NCBI GenBank assembly: GCA_945901025.1
Contig: CAMDJW010000001.1
Location: forward strand, 124,001 to 188,000
Direction of reading: 5' to 3'
Source of the DNA: Spirosoma fluviale
Lineage (GTDB): Bacteria; Bacteroidota; Bacteroidia; Cytophagales; Spirosomataceae
DNA: 64,000 nt
Below are positions 47,683 to 57,187 of the stretch, one piece after another. The position numbers and the translations under genes are program-made. Numbering within the stretch: the stretch's first letter is position 1; each line of letters begins with the position of its first letter. The notes below the pieces were generated by a model. That model searched no databases and had not been told where the DNA came from. It saw nothing but the letters and a program-made list of their open reading frames with translations.

Positions 47683-48843
47683 TAGGTTTGCTTTTTTCTC
47701 CTCTGCTAATTCCAAACGTTTTAATTTATTTATATTAGTATATTGAGAATTAGCACCATCAACTTTTGAAATATTTCTAGATAATAAATACGCAACTATA
47801 CAGTATAAAATAAAACATGATATATAGAGCATAAATTGAATATTGTTAGAAAACTGATTTAAAAACTCATTATATAAATAAAGAGATAATAAATTAAAAA
47901 TCAAAAGTACTAAAGTGGCATTCCAATGACTTAAGTTTCTGTCTAATAAAATATGATGAAAGTGATTTCGATCACCTTTAAATGGTGATTTTCCTGAAAT
48001 CAAACGGATAATAAACATTCTTAATGTGTCAAATAAAGGCAATATCAATATAACCATTACTAATAAAGGTGCATCATTTTCTAAATTAGAATCATATGCA
48101 TAGGAACTATTAATAGTAATAAATTTAATAGAGAAAAATGAAACAAGAAAACCTAATATTAAGGAGCCTGTATCACCCATAAAAATCTTATTCTTAATTG
48201 AAAAATTATACCTCAAAAAACCTAATAATGAACCTCCAAGAGATACAGACAAAATAACATAAGCATATAAATTCAATTTATAAAATAGAACTGCAAAACA
48301 CATAGATGCCATGAATCCAAATGATCCAGCTAATCCATCTATTCCATCTATTAGATTAACAGCATTAGTTAAAACAATAAATATAAATGTGGTTAAAATA
48401 ACTCCTGGTATATAAGAGATAGAATTGTATCCAAAAAACCCATATAAATTAGTAATTCTTAAATCCCCAAGGGTTATTAATAATAATGAAGCTGCGATTT
48501 GAATTAATATTTTCTTTTTAGGTGATAGTATAAGTATATCATCTTTTATGCCTAGAAAAAATAAAATTATAAGAGACGTTACAGCTAAATGCATTTCATG
48601 TCCTTCTGAAGGTATTTTCCATAAAAAATAACTAATCAATGTTGCAGCAAAAATAGCGACACCACCTAGCGTAGGAGTTAATTCTTCATGTGAACTTCTA
48701 ATTTCTATTTCAGCCATTAAATCCTTTAATTTAGAAATATTTATAATTACTGGTATTGCAGTAATAGTAATGACGATAGATACAATAAATGAAATAATAA
48801 TTTGAAACTCTACTTTACTATATAATGATATGAATTCTTTCAT
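47674..48843 (-). CDS. WecA/MraY-family glycosyl-1-phosphate transferase
   Basis: A 389-residue inner-membrane enzyme with about 11 helices. Transfers a sugar 1-phosphate (probably an N-acetylhexosamine 1-phosphate) from UDP onto undecaprenyl phosphate, starting a glycan chain. NAVNLIDGIDGLAGS and GDTGSLILGF are the catalytic Asp-rich motifs of the WecA/TagO branch, and DRNHFHHILLD is the typical cytoplasmic His motif. It overlaps the WcaF-like gene by 4 nt at its start. It is the likely initiator for the glycan assembled by the 47.7-55.3 kb genes. Confidence 0.92.
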   Translation of the reverse strand: MKEFISLYSKVEFQIIISFIVSIVITITAIPVIINISKLKDLMAEIEIRSSHEELTPTLGGVAIFAATLISYFLWKIPSEGHEMHLAVTSLIILFFLGIKDDILILSPKKKILIQIAASLLLITLGDLRITNLYGFFGYNSISYIPGVILTTFIFIVLTNAVNLIDGIDGLAGSFGFMASMCFAVLFYKLNLYAYVILSVSLGGSLLGFLRYNFSIKNKIFMGDTGSLILGFLVSFFSIKFITINSSYAYDSNLENDAPLLVMVILILPLFDTLRMFIIRLISGKSPFKGDRNHFHHILLDRNLSHWNATLVLLIFNLLSLYLYNEFLNQFSNNIQFMLYISCFILYCIVAYLLSRNISKVDGANSQYTNINKLKRLELAEEKKANLNN

Positions 48844-49400
48844 CTTATTTTACGTTTTTTAATAAATATAGCGGGATTGCCACTATAAATTGAATAAGGT
48901 TCTAAGTCTTTAGAGGCCAATGAATTAATTGCTAACACAGTATGTGAATGGATCGTTATCCCACCTGTTAATATCGTTTTTGCGCAAACCCAAACACCAT
49001 CTTCAATAAATATAGGCTTAGAGATTAATTCAAATTTTTCACTTGAATAATCATGATTTCCTGTAATTAATAAAGATCCTTGCGATATGCAAACATTATT
49101 TCCAATAACAACATTAGATATATTATCAATCCAAACAGACTCCCCCAACCAAACTGAATCGCCTATAGTTAACATCCAAGGAAATTTGATTTTTACCCAT
49201 GGTTTTATAACAACTTTTTTTCCTATTTTACAACCAAAACATTTAAGAATAAATACTTTGATAGTATTTGGATAAGGAATATTTGACAAGAAAAAAATAT
49301 TAGAAATTAATAACCAGAATGCATAACGAAATTTTCGAAAAATTCCTGGAGAAACTTCATCTTTAAAATGATCGAAATTTATTTCTTTATTTACCATCAA
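48840..49400 (-). CDS. WcaF-like hexapeptide-repeat acetyltransferase
   Basis: A 186-residue left-handed beta-helix acyltransferase. Hexapeptide turns appear from about 65 onward (KVVIKPWVKIKFPWMLTIGD, IGNNVCISQGSLLITGNHDYSS), with GNHDYSS close to the family's active-site His. Such proteins transfer acetyl from acetyl-CoA to a sugar hydroxyl in colanic-acid or O-antigen pathways. The 3' end overlaps the WecA-like start by 4 nt and its own start overlaps the GT2 gene by 14 nt, so expression is coupled. Confidence 0.88.
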   Translation of the reverse strand: MMVNKEINFDHFKDEVSPGIFRKFRYAFWLLISNIFFLSNIPYPNTIKVFILKCFGCKIGKKVVIKPWVKIKFPWMLTIGDSVWLGESVWIDNISNVVIGNNVCISQGSLLITGNHDYSSEKFELISKPIFIEDGVWVCAKTILTGGITIHSHTVLAINSLASKDLEPYSIYSGNPAIFIKKRKIR

Positions 49401-50280
49401 TTCTAATTAATTCTGCTTTAATTTTCTCTTGATTAAAACCATGTGAGTATTCAAATTCATAAACTTTTACATCAACTAAATAACGATACCAAAAAACTTG
49501 TAATACATTCCAAATAAATCCGGGTATTCCATCCAATATACCGAATTTCAAAAAATAAGAATAAAAAAACAACAAGAAAGATCTTAAAAAGATAGGCATC
49601 TTATTGTAAAATGATTTTAAAATAAAAAGAATAAAATCAATGGAATAATAATCGCCTTTAAATGAGTTTTTAGAAACTAAATATTTATTGTTTAAAATCT
49701 CTAAAGCTTCACGATTTGAATAATTATTGTGCTTATGAGTCCACCAAGTTAAATTATTTAAATTATTATCAATAATAATATTTTGCAGTTTTGAGGTTTT
49801 TTGATCATTAACTATAATTTTCTCATCCATTAGTTTATCATCACAAACACCTTTCCCTATTTTCCATAATCTAAGCAACCATATAGGATTGATATTTCCA
49901 TAGTTTAATGTCTTATTCAAAAATTTCACCTTTCGTTTAATGTAAAATCCTGAAATATCGGAATTAGACTCCAATAATTTAGAGGTTTTAATCTCTTGAA
50001 TCAATTCTAAAGATAATAATTCATCAGAATCTATTCTTAATATATAATTTGTATTAAACGGGAAATTTCTGATAGCAAAATTGAGCTGATTTGAATGATT
50101 AATAAAAGTATTTTGAACAAAATTAATTCCATATTCATTTAAGATATCAACTGTTTTATCAGAAGAATAAGAATCAACGACATAAATTTTAGATGTAAGC
50201 AAAAGCAAATTATCTAAACACCTCTTCAAGTGGATTTCTTCATTATATGTCAAAAGAATTATACCAACACTACTGATCAT
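49387..50280 (-). CDS. Family 2 glycosyltransferase (WaaE/KdtX-like)
   Basis: A 297-residue GT-A enzyme starting SVGIILLTYNEEIHLKRCL, with the VVDSYSSDKTVDIL nucleotide-binding part and a metal-binding LRIDSDE. The layout resembles WaaE-type transferases that add a sugar to LPS core or a lipid-linked glycan. A hydrophobic C-terminal segment (about 210-250) may rest on the membrane. Overlaps the downstream acetyltransferase gene by 14 nt and the upstream GT4 gene by 11 nt. The donor sugar is unknown. Confidence 0.88.
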   Translation of the reverse strand: MISSVGIILLTYNEEIHLKRCLDNLLLLTSKIYVVDSYSSDKTVDILNEYGINFVQNTFINHSNQLNFAIRNFPFNTNYILRIDSDELLSLELIQEIKTSKLLESNSDISGFYIKRKVKFLNKTLNYGNINPIWLLRLWKIGKGVCDDKLMDEKIIVNDQKTSKLQNIIIDNNLNNLTWWTHKHNNYSNREALEILNNKYLVSKNSFKGDYYSIDFILFILKSFYNKMPIFLRSFLLFFYSYFLKFGILDGIPGFIWNVLQVFWYRYLVDVKVYEFEYSHGFNQEKIKAELIRIDGK

Positions 50281-51439
50281 GAAGCAAATTATTTATCTGA
50301 TTTAAATATAGTTGACCAATGTAATCCATCCTGAAATTAATAGAAAATAATTTCTGAGAATTTAAAGTTAGTTCTTTTCTAAGTTCCGAGTTCGTAAAAA
50401 TCTCTTTCATTTGATCATATAATGATAAGCAAGTCGTTTCACATATTAATCCAGCTTTAAAATCTGATATATCATCAGAAAAACCTATAAAATTACTAAA
50501 AATTGAAGGTTTACCATATGAAATAGCTTCTAAAGCAGCAATAGAAAATCCTTCTGAATAGGAAGGTAAAACAAACACATCAGATTTCTTGAAAAGATAA
50601 TCTTTAGACCATTCAATACAACTTGGCAATAAAATTATGTTTGAGTTCTTATTAACGATATTGCTTAATTCGTCTGAAAAGTCACCTTTCGGACCCGCTA
50701 TTATCATTTTTATTTTAGGGTAATCATTTAATAATTTGTTGAAAGCAGGTACCAAGATGTCCAAACCTTTCTTTTCACTAATTCTACTCAAAAACAAAAA
50801 AACGAAATCTTCTTTTTCAATAAAGTTATCAATTAAAGATTTAAACTTATAATCAATGACTTCATAGGATTTTGGAGCAAAGAGTCCATTAGGGATTAAA
50901 ACAATTTTATTCCCATATTCTGGAAAAATCTTTAATAAATGTTGGTGCTCACTTTTAGATATCGCATGAATTAAATCCGCCTTTTCAAAACATTTTTTTT
51001 GAATAATATTCCAAAAAACTCTTTTAAATAATTTAGAATTTTTCATCACATATGTATCCAGAAAACCATGCACCGTAATGATTTTTATTGCATTGTTTTT
51101 AAAATAAAAAGGTAAAATAGAACCCAAATTCCACAATCCATGCACGTTAATAACCGAATAGTTATTTTTATTTTTAAAAAACCAAAGCAACATATTAATT
51201 GAAAAATCTTTAAAAAAAGTAGAAATATAACTTTTTTTAAAAAGGAAAATTTTCATACCTAAAATCGAACTATAGATGCTGGTAGATTTAGCTAAAGAAC
51301 TAGCTATATGAACCGTCCAATCATTTTCAATTAAAAAACGTGAATGATTGTAAATAACATTTGGAGGCCCTCCTGTTTCCCAAGTATAACTGCAAAAATG
51401 AAGAATAGAATTTTTATTTTCAAAATCAGAATTATGCAT
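50270..51439 (-). CDS. Family 4 glycosyltransferase
   Basis: A 389-residue GT-B enzyme. The N-terminal acceptor domain has TWETGGPPNVIYNHSRFL, and the C-terminal donor domain has VFLFLSRISEKKGLDIL and the EX7E motif in YSEGFSIAALEAISYG. Adds a sugar from a nucleotide donor during glycan repeat assembly in the cytoplasm. First gene of its minus-strand block; the 76-nt gap upstream faces the divergent membrane protein gene. Confidence 0.92.
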   Translation of the reverse strand: MHNSDFENKNSILHFCSYTWETGGPPNVIYNHSRFLIENDWTVHIASSLAKSTSIYSSILGMKIFLFKKSYISTFFKDFSINMLLWFFKNKNNYSVINVHGLWNLGSILPFYFKNNAIKIITVHGFLDTYVMKNSKLFKRVFWNIIQKKCFEKADLIHAISKSEHQHLLKIFPEYGNKIVLIPNGLFAPKSYEVIDYKFKSLIDNFIEKEDFVFLFLSRISEKKGLDILVPAFNKLLNDYPKIKMIIAGPKGDFSDELSNIVNKNSNIILLPSCIEWSKDYLFKKSDVFVLPSYSEGFSIAALEAISYGKPSIFSNFIGFSDDISDFKAGLICETTCLSLYDQMKEIFTNSELRKELTLNSQKLFSINFRMDYIGQLYLNQINNLLHDQ

Positions 51440-51515
51440 AGAGAAAGCTAATTATTAAATTTGACATAGTAATTTAATATGGCTAATTTTAAAAGATATT
51501 TCAATTGCATATTAA

Positions 51516-52877
51516 ATGAACAAATCATTACGATTCAATATTCAAACAATAAATTTAAGCATTTACTTAACATTATTAATACCATCAATCTTATTTTTTG
51601 TCTATTGGATTACGCCAATCATTTCTATACCGCTTACCCTATCCTGTTTATATATCCTTTACAATTATTATAAGATAAATATCAATTGTAAAGAATATTT
51701 AGATATATCCATTATCCATTTGGCTTTAATGGCTATTTTACTTTATTACACATTATATGCTTGCGGAATTGGTCAATTTTCTATGGCCAAGGATGACATT
51801 TTACTAAGATCAAATATGATATTTAGCCACTTAAAATATTATAATTGGCCCGTCTTTATTCAAGTAGATTATTCAGATTTTACCTTATTATCATATTACC
51901 TCGCCTATTTTATCCCTGTATCATTAATTTCGAAAATAATTCCATCTATTAATATTTATTACCTAGAATTTATTTGGGCCTTCTTAACTCTCTATTTAGG
52001 GTTATTGTTTTTTTATAGCTATTGCGCTAAAAAATTACTATTTCTAATTGTATTTCTACCCAATGGCATCTACTGGATCATTGATAAATATTTATTTAAG
52101 GATCCAGTACCATTAAAATTCTTCTCTTCTTTAATGACCCTAGCACATGGTCCCCAACAACTTATTTCGACGATACTTGGGCTATGTATAATTTTATCAG
52201 AAATTGCAAAAAGGCAAAAATCAATGTTTATAATTAACATTATTGTTCTTGTGTTTTTTTGGTCTCCATTTATTTCTATTGCTTTGGCCCTGATAGTAGT
52301 TCCAAAATATAAAAAGATAAAAATATTTTGTATGGAAAATATCATTTCGTTAGTAACACTTCTTATATTCATTTTTTTTTATGCAGAAAAAGAAACAAAC
52401 TTCTTCGCTCACATAAAGCCATTATCAGAAATCAATTATTCTTATTTTCTTTTTTACTTTACTGATTTAATTCTAATCACTTTCTTGTTCAAGAAATATT
52501 ATAGAAACCGTGTAAATTATTACCACGTTTACATATTAATCATCTTAATGATATTACCATTTATCCATTTCGGAAAACATAATGATTTTATGACTAAAGT
52601 TTCAACGCCATTAATATTTGTGCATTATTTAATTTTAATACAAGAAATTAAACTACAAAATATTAAATACAACATAGTAATTTTCTTTTTGCTTAGCATT
52701 TACTCCTTATCAAGTATTTATCAACTTTTAAATCCTATAATTATTAGACCTTCTAACATTGATTATATAAGCTCATATAAAGATAAAACTATGATTGATC
52801 TCTATAAAGACAAAGATATTCACGCCCAATTCTATAGTAATAAACACAGTTTATTTTGTAAATATTTTTTGAAGTAA
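51516..52877 (+). CDS. Polytopic membrane protein, possible GT-C type
   Basis: A 453-residue protein with about 12 predicted helices and a very high Ile/Leu/Phe content; I do not recognise a family. QFSMAKDDILLRS near 90-105, in the first long loop, has acidic residues where GT-C enzymes place a catalytic Asp, and HFGKHNDFMTKVSTPLIFVH near 345-365 resembles a motif seen in polytopic sugar transferases. The only plus-strand gene within the 47.7-55.3 kb glycan locus. A TAAATTTG box at 51456-51463 could be its -7 element. Its end is 7 nt from the convergent GT4 gene. Confidence 0.6.
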   Translation: MNKSLRFNIQTINLSIYLTLLIPSILFFVYWITPIISIPLTLSCLYILYNYYKININCKEYLDISIIHLALMAILLYYTLYACGIGQFSMAKDDILLRSNMIFSHLKYYNWPVFIQVDYSDFTLLSYYLAYFIPVSLISKIIPSINIYYLEFIWAFLTLYLGLLFFYSYCAKKLLFLIVFLPNGIYWIIDKYLFKDPVPLKFFSSLMTLAHGPQQLISTILGLCIILSEIAKRQKSMFIINIIVLVFFWSPFISIALALIVVPKYKKIKIFCMENIISLVTLLIFIFFYAEKETNFFAHIKPLSEINYSYFLFYFTDLILITFLFKKYYRNRVNYYHVYILIILMILPFIHFGKHNDFMTKVSTPLIFVHYLILIQEIKLQNIKYNIVIFFLLSIYSLSSIYQLLNPIIIRPSNIDYISSYKDKTMIDLYKDKDIHAQFYSNKHSLFCKYFLK

Positions 52878-52884
52878 AAATATT

Positions 52885-54012
52885 TTAATTGTCTGATAAA
52901 TGGTATAGACTATCAATAATTAATCTTTCACTATCAAATACCAATGCATTATTTTTTAAAAATTTTTTATTGACAAACTTATTATTTTCCAAAAAATTTA
53001 AAATTTTGGAATAAGAAAAATCTTCTTTGGCAAAGTCAAAATTGTCAACAACTAATCCTGAATAATTATCGATCACTAGATCATTAGCGCATCCACAAGA
53101 ACTGGAACAAATTACGCTAATTCCCATTTGAATAGCTTCATTTGCCACCATACCCCAGGTTTCATTAACAGAAGGTAAAATTAAACATATCGATTTCTTA
53201 TAATAATTTGATAATTCATTCCACAAAACAGAACCAGTAATTTCAATATTTAAATCATATTTCAATATATCATTTTGTAATTTATCTTTTAATGGACCAT
53301 CTCCTACAAGAAATAATTTATAGTCTAAATGGTCAGATTTAAAAAAACGAAATAACGAAATCAATGAGTCTATATTTTTTTCAGGTGATAACCTGCCAAC
53401 GAAAACAATGGTTTTATTGCTTTGCTCTAAATCAAAAGAATTATTCTGTGAAAATTTAGTTTTATCAAATGAGTTTAAAAACAACAATATCTTTTTTTTA
53501 CCTACTCCGTGTCTAAAAAGAAAATCATTAGATTTTATTCCATAGGAAAAGAAACCATCCGTTAAAAAAAATACAAATCGTTTGTAAATATATTTAAAGT
53601 AGTATACCAAAGATCCTTCGTGTAAAACCTTAGAATAAACCGATTCATTCGTCATGATGGTTTTGATATTCATAAGCTTTGATAGAAACAAAACTGGAAG
53701 AGTACCCATTTCTTGATAACCCGTTAAATTAATAACATTGGGCCTAAATTTTATAATGTACTTAAGCCATTTCAGGGTTGTTATAAATTGGTTAGAATTC
53801 TCTAGATAATCATAATTTAATAATTTATATGGGTAAGTATAAGGAAATTCTTCTTGTTTAAACTCCTTAATATCAAATCTACTCTTTTCACAAATTGATG
53901 ACTGTAAAACCATTAATTCATCATTGGAATCTTTTATTTTATCATATATTCCTTGATAAATAAATGATTTATACTGACTCCAAAGTTGATTATGTAAAAT
54001 AAGAATTTTCAA
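52885..54012 (-). CDS. Family 4 glycosyltransferase
   Basis: A 375-residue GT-B enzyme starting ILILHNQLWSQYKSFIYQG. The donor domain carries VFVGRLSPEKNIDSLISLF, LVGDGPLKDKL and LPSVNETWGMVANEAIQMG, the EX7E-type motif. A Cys-rich SSSCGCANDL segment follows. Sugar specificity cannot be read. It is 2 nt downstream of the Wzy/WaaL-like gene, so the two are cotranscribed. Confidence 0.9.
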   Translation of the reverse strand: MKILILHNQLWSQYKSFIYQGIYDKIKDSNDELMVLQSSICEKSRFDIKEFKQEEFPYTYPYKLLNYDYLENSNQFITTLKWLKYIIKFRPNVINLTGYQEMGTLPVLFLSKLMNIKTIMTNESVYSKVLHEGSLVYYFKYIYKRFVFFLTDGFFSYGIKSNDFLFRHGVGKKKILLFLNSFDKTKFSQNNSFDLEQSNKTIVFVGRLSPEKNIDSLISLFRFFKSDHLDYKLFLVGDGPLKDKLQNDILKYDLNIEITGSVLWNELSNYYKKSICLILPSVNETWGMVANEAIQMGISVICSSSCGCANDLVIDNYSGLVVDNFDFAKEDFSYSKILNFLENNKFVNKKFLKNNALVFDSERLIIDSLYHLSDN

Positions 54013-54014
54013 AT

Positions 54015-55295
54015 TTACGAGTTGTTTAATTCATTATCCTCTATACCTAAAAACCTTATAAACACTAAAAAAGCGATCCAATAAGTAAAATCTAGGGGCC
54101 TTCCTGATGAAAATATAGCTAGGAAAGTATGCAAATAAAATAAGCCTAAAAAAATCTGAAAAATAGAATTAGATTTAAAAGCTTTAATACTACAAACCAA
54201 CAAAATAAAATTAAATGATAGATATAAAAGAAAACCAATAAAACCAAAATTTATAAAAGATTCTAAAACAGGAATATCAATGTATCTAAATCGATATCCA
54301 AAACCAAACAAGAAATTAATAGGATTTTCATTCCACAATTCAATAAAATAGTTAAAATTACTCACCCTTCCCATAGCTGAATCATCTATATCATCATTTT
54401 TACCAAGATTTAATCCTGTATTTAATGCCTTATAAACTAATCCTAAAAATGAATTGAAATAATTATTTATCAGTTCTACAAAAGAGTATCTATTATTTAA
54501 TACGTTTAAATAATAAAATATCGACATATAAAAACCTACAACATACCAATGAGTAACCTTTAAAAATGATTTTAAAGGAAAGACAAAAATAAGTATGCAT
54601 AACATGACTAAAATAAGAGAGATGAAAGTAACTCGTGTTTGAGTCAGTACAATAACAAGTAAACTGATCCATAAATTAGCGTGTGCTGCTAATCGAACTA
54701 ATGCACTATTTTTCAACCAGAGAGTTAAATCATTTTTAAAAATTAATAATATTGAAATAATGAAACCAGCTAATCCATTTCGACTATACATGTGAGGATT
54801 TCCGGCAAAATCTCCTGTAGCACTTTTAAATTGCACAGTAGCCCTTGAACCAATAACATAGGCAGGATTAGTTGAAATAGAATAAATTAATGCCAAATTA
54901 GTAATTAGAGTGAAAAATAAAATAATTATAGGAAGATAACCTTGAATAGAATTTTTTGCTTTTAACAGAAACAGTAAATATAAAGCCAAAAAAACAAAAT
55001 TAATTATTTCCGAATTAAACGAACCTTTATCACCATTATAAAAGATAAAATAAAAAATCGATATTAGTAGAAACGATATGCCTACTTGAAATAATAATAA
55101 ATTAGGCTTATAACCAAGTTTGATAGGAGTATCATTCAACATTAATAAAATACCCAAAAAATAACAAATGCCCGTAAATACAGAACCTGATCCTAAACTA
55201 GAATATCCTTTTAAGAAATAAATAAGCGGAGGTCCTATCCATAAAAGAATAATACCAATTGAATTTTTGAAATTAGAATATGAAAAAATATTCAA
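54015..55295 (-). CDS. O-antigen ligase/polymerase-like membrane protein (Wzy/WaaL)
   Basis: A 426-residue inner-membrane protein with about 11 helices and a large periplasmic loop near 265-335 ending FLFGFGYRF. The PHMYSRNGLAGFIISILLI and TQTRVTFISLILVML stretches are typical of the O-antigen ligase domain family, which includes Wzy polymerases and WaaL ligases; the two cannot be told apart here. It joins or polymerises undecaprenyl-linked repeats. It lies just downstream of the tRNA-Arg on the same strand, only 25 nt away. Confidence 0.8.
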   Translation of the reverse strand: MNIFSYSNFKNSIGIILLWIGPPLIYFLKGYSSLGSGSVFTGICYFLGILLMLNDTPIKLGYKPNLLLFQVGISFLLISIFYFIFYNGDKGSFNSEIINFVFLALYLLFLLKAKNSIQGYLPIIILFFTLITNLALIYSISTNPAYVIGSRATVQFKSATGDFAGNPHMYSRNGLAGFIISILLIFKNDLTLWLKNSALVRLAAHANLWISLLVIVLTQTRVTFISLILVMLCILIFVFPLKSFLKVTHWYVVGFYMSIFYYLNVLNNRYSFVELINNYFNSFLGLVYKALNTGLNLGKNDDIDDSAMGRVSNFNYFIELWNENPINFLFGFGYRFRYIDIPVLESFINFGFIGFLLYLSFNFILLVCSIKAFKSNSIFQIFLGLFYLHTFLAIFSSGRPLDFTYWIAFLVFIRFLGIEDNELNNS

Positions 55296-55320
55296 ATTTT
55301 ATTGATTTTATTAATGGATG

Positions 55321-55394
<74 letters not shown>

Positions 55395-55453
55395 AGTAAA
55401 TAAAAAGTCAATCTATTTAAATGTGTTAAACACTCCTAAATAAATTGACTAAG

Positions 55454-55527
55454 TCGGGGTGGCAGGATTCGAACCTACGACCTCTTGGTCCCAAACCAAG
55501 CGCGATACCGGGCTACGCTACACCCCG
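55454..55527 (-). tRNA. tRNA-Pro (TGG)
   Basis: 74 nt on the minus strand: acceptor CGGGGTG with CACCCCG, loop TTTGGGA in the CTTGG/CCAAG stem (anticodon TGG), T arm GTAGGTTCGAATCCTGC. CCA is not encoded. Lies 59 nt upstream of tRNA-Arg. Confidence 0.97.
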
Positions 55528-55538
55528 AAATAATTGTG

Positions 55539-55625
55539 CGGAGAGAGAGGGATTCGAACCCTCGGTACCGTTGCCAGTACGACAGTTTAGCAAACTGTTC
55601 CTTTCGGCCTCTCAGGCATCTCTCC
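55539..55625 (-). tRNA. tRNA-Ser (GCT)
   Basis: 87-nt class II tRNA on the minus strand: acceptor GGAGAGA with TCTCTCC, stem ACAGT/ACTGT around TTGCTAA (anticodon GCT), a long variable arm (about TACTGGCAACGGTA) and T arm GAGGGTTCGAATCCCTC. Only 11 nt from tRNA-Pro. Confidence 0.97.
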
Positions 55626-55642
55626 TAGCCTTTAAGAGAGCA

Positions 55643-55650
55643 CAAAAATA
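55643..55650 (-). promoter_or_regulatory. Candidate -7 element of the tRNA-Ser-Pro-Arg cluster
   Basis: TATTTTTG on the minus strand, 17 nt before tRNA-Ser, fits TAnnTTTG. A TTTG lies further upstream, 25 nt away, longer than the usual spacing. Confidence 0.3.
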
Positions 55651-55685
55651 ACAAAAAAATTTATATTTCTATAATCAAATGTCAA

Positions 55686-57182
55686 TTATTTTACCAAATC
55701 AAAAGTTGATACTGATTTGCCTTCTAAAATACTATGTCCCATTAAAAATGAATCCATATTTCTAGCCGCTTCTCTACCTTCTGAAATTCCCCATACGACC
55801 AGTGACTGTCCTCGGCGCGCATCTCCAGCCACAAAGATTTTTGGTTGACTAGTTTGATATTTAGCATCTGTATTAATATTACCACGTTCGTCAAGAGATA
55901 TTCCCAAGTCCGTAATTTCCTTTACCAAAGTGCCATGGTCAGTGTGTAAAAACCCTGCAGCAATTAAAGCTAATTCACAAGGAATTTCTCGATGATTGAT
56001 TACTTTATTAACCATCTTTCCCTCTTGTACTTCATAAACAATATCACCAACATATAAAGCCTTTAAATTTCCATTTTCATCTTTTATGAATTCTTCCAAC
56101 GAAATAGACCACAATCGTTCTACACCTTCATCATGAGAAGTTGATGTCCTCAACATATTAGGCCAATTAGGCCATGGTGTACTATCTGGTCTTTCTAATG
56201 AAGGTTTTGGCATTACTTCTATCTGTGTAATTGACTTTGCCTTGTGCCGATTTGAAGTTCCAACACAATCTGATCCTGTATCTCCACCCCCAATGACAAC
56301 TACATTTTTACCAGTCGCCCAAATGTCTGAATCAAGATAAGGCTCTCCTTTGTGATTATGTGAAATAGAAATGTTGGCAACTCGCTTATTTTGTTGGGAT
56401 AAAAATTCCATCGCTGGATATATACCCACTGCATCATTTCCTTTCGATTGAATTATACGAGGCGTGGTTGATCCCGTAGCGATTAAAATAGCATCAAAAT
56501 CTAATTGTAACTTAGATAATTTAATTTCAGAACCAATTTGAACATTAGTTTCAAATTTAATTCCTTCTTTCTCCATCAAGTCAACCCTTCTTTTAACAAT
56601 ATTTTTATCCAATTTGAAATCAGGAATGCCATATCGTAACAAGCCACCAATTTGATCTGCACGCTCATAAACAGTTACACTATGTCCAGCTTTATTCAAT
56701 TGGCTAGCCGCAGCTAATCCTGCTGGACCTGAACCTACTATTGCAATATTCTTACCTGTACGTTTAGTCGGTACTTGAGGTTGAACCCAACCTTCAGAAA
56801 AAGCTTTTTCTATAATTGACTTTTCAATTAATTCAATGGCTACTGCAGGTTTGTTGATACCTAATACACAGGAAGATTCACAGGGAGCAGGGCATATTCT
56901 ACCCGTAAATTCTGGGAAATTATTAGTGCTTACAAGAATTTCATATGCGTATTTCCAATTTTCCTCATAAACAGCATCATTAAATTCTGGAATAATATTA
57001 CCTAAGGGACAACCATTATGACAAAATGGTGTTCCACAATCCATACATCTACTTGCCTGATCAATCGTCTCTGAAGGTGTTGGAATTAACTCAATCTCTA
57101 AATAATCATTTATTCTATCACTAACCGGTCTTTTGGTAGCACCTTTTCTATCCACTTCTAAAAATCCTGTTGGCTTGCCCAT
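55686..57182 (-). CDS. gltD: Glutamate synthase small subunit
   Basis: NADPH-oxidising subunit that sends electrons to GltB. The 498 residues start with GKPTGFLEVDRK, then the N-terminal Fe-S region (CMDCGTPFCHNGCPLGN and CPAPCESSC, two 4Fe-4S sites), FAD site VGSGPAGLAAASQL and NADPH site VVVIGGGDTGSDCVG; the C-terminus VAGDARRGQSLVVWGISEG is the FAD-closing motif. Lies 5 nt after gltB in the same operon. Confidence 0.97.
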   Translation of the reverse strand: MGKPTGFLEVDRKGATKRPVSDRINDYLEIELIPTPSETIDQASRCMDCGTPFCHNGCPLGNIIPEFNDAVYEENWKYAYEILVSTNNFPEFTGRICPAPCESSCVLGINKPAVAIELIEKSIIEKAFSEGWVQPQVPTKRTGKNIAIVGSGPAGLAAASQLNKAGHSVTVYERADQIGGLLRYGIPDFKLDKNIVKRRVDLMEKEGIKFETNVQIGSEIKLSKLQLDFDAILIATGSTTPRIIQSKGNDAVGIYPAMEFLSQQNKRVANISISHNHKGEPYLDSDIWATGKNVVVIGGGDTGSDCVGTSNRHKAKSITQIEVMPKPSLERPDSTPWPNWPNMLRTSTSHDEGVERLWSISLEEFIKDENGNLKALYVGDIVYEVQEGKMVNKVINHREIPCELALIAAGFLHTDHGTLVKEITDLGISLDERGNINTDAKYQTSQPKIFVAGDARRGQSLVVWGISEGREAARNMDSFLMGHSILEGKSVSTFDLVK

Positions 57183-57187
57183 TTCCT

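Noticed and set aside
55445-55651. Open frame on the plus strand over the tRNA cluster
   Set aside because: Antisense of tRNA-Pro and tRNA-Ser; the GWQDSNLRPLGPKPSAIPGY type of translation is a classic tRNA artefact.
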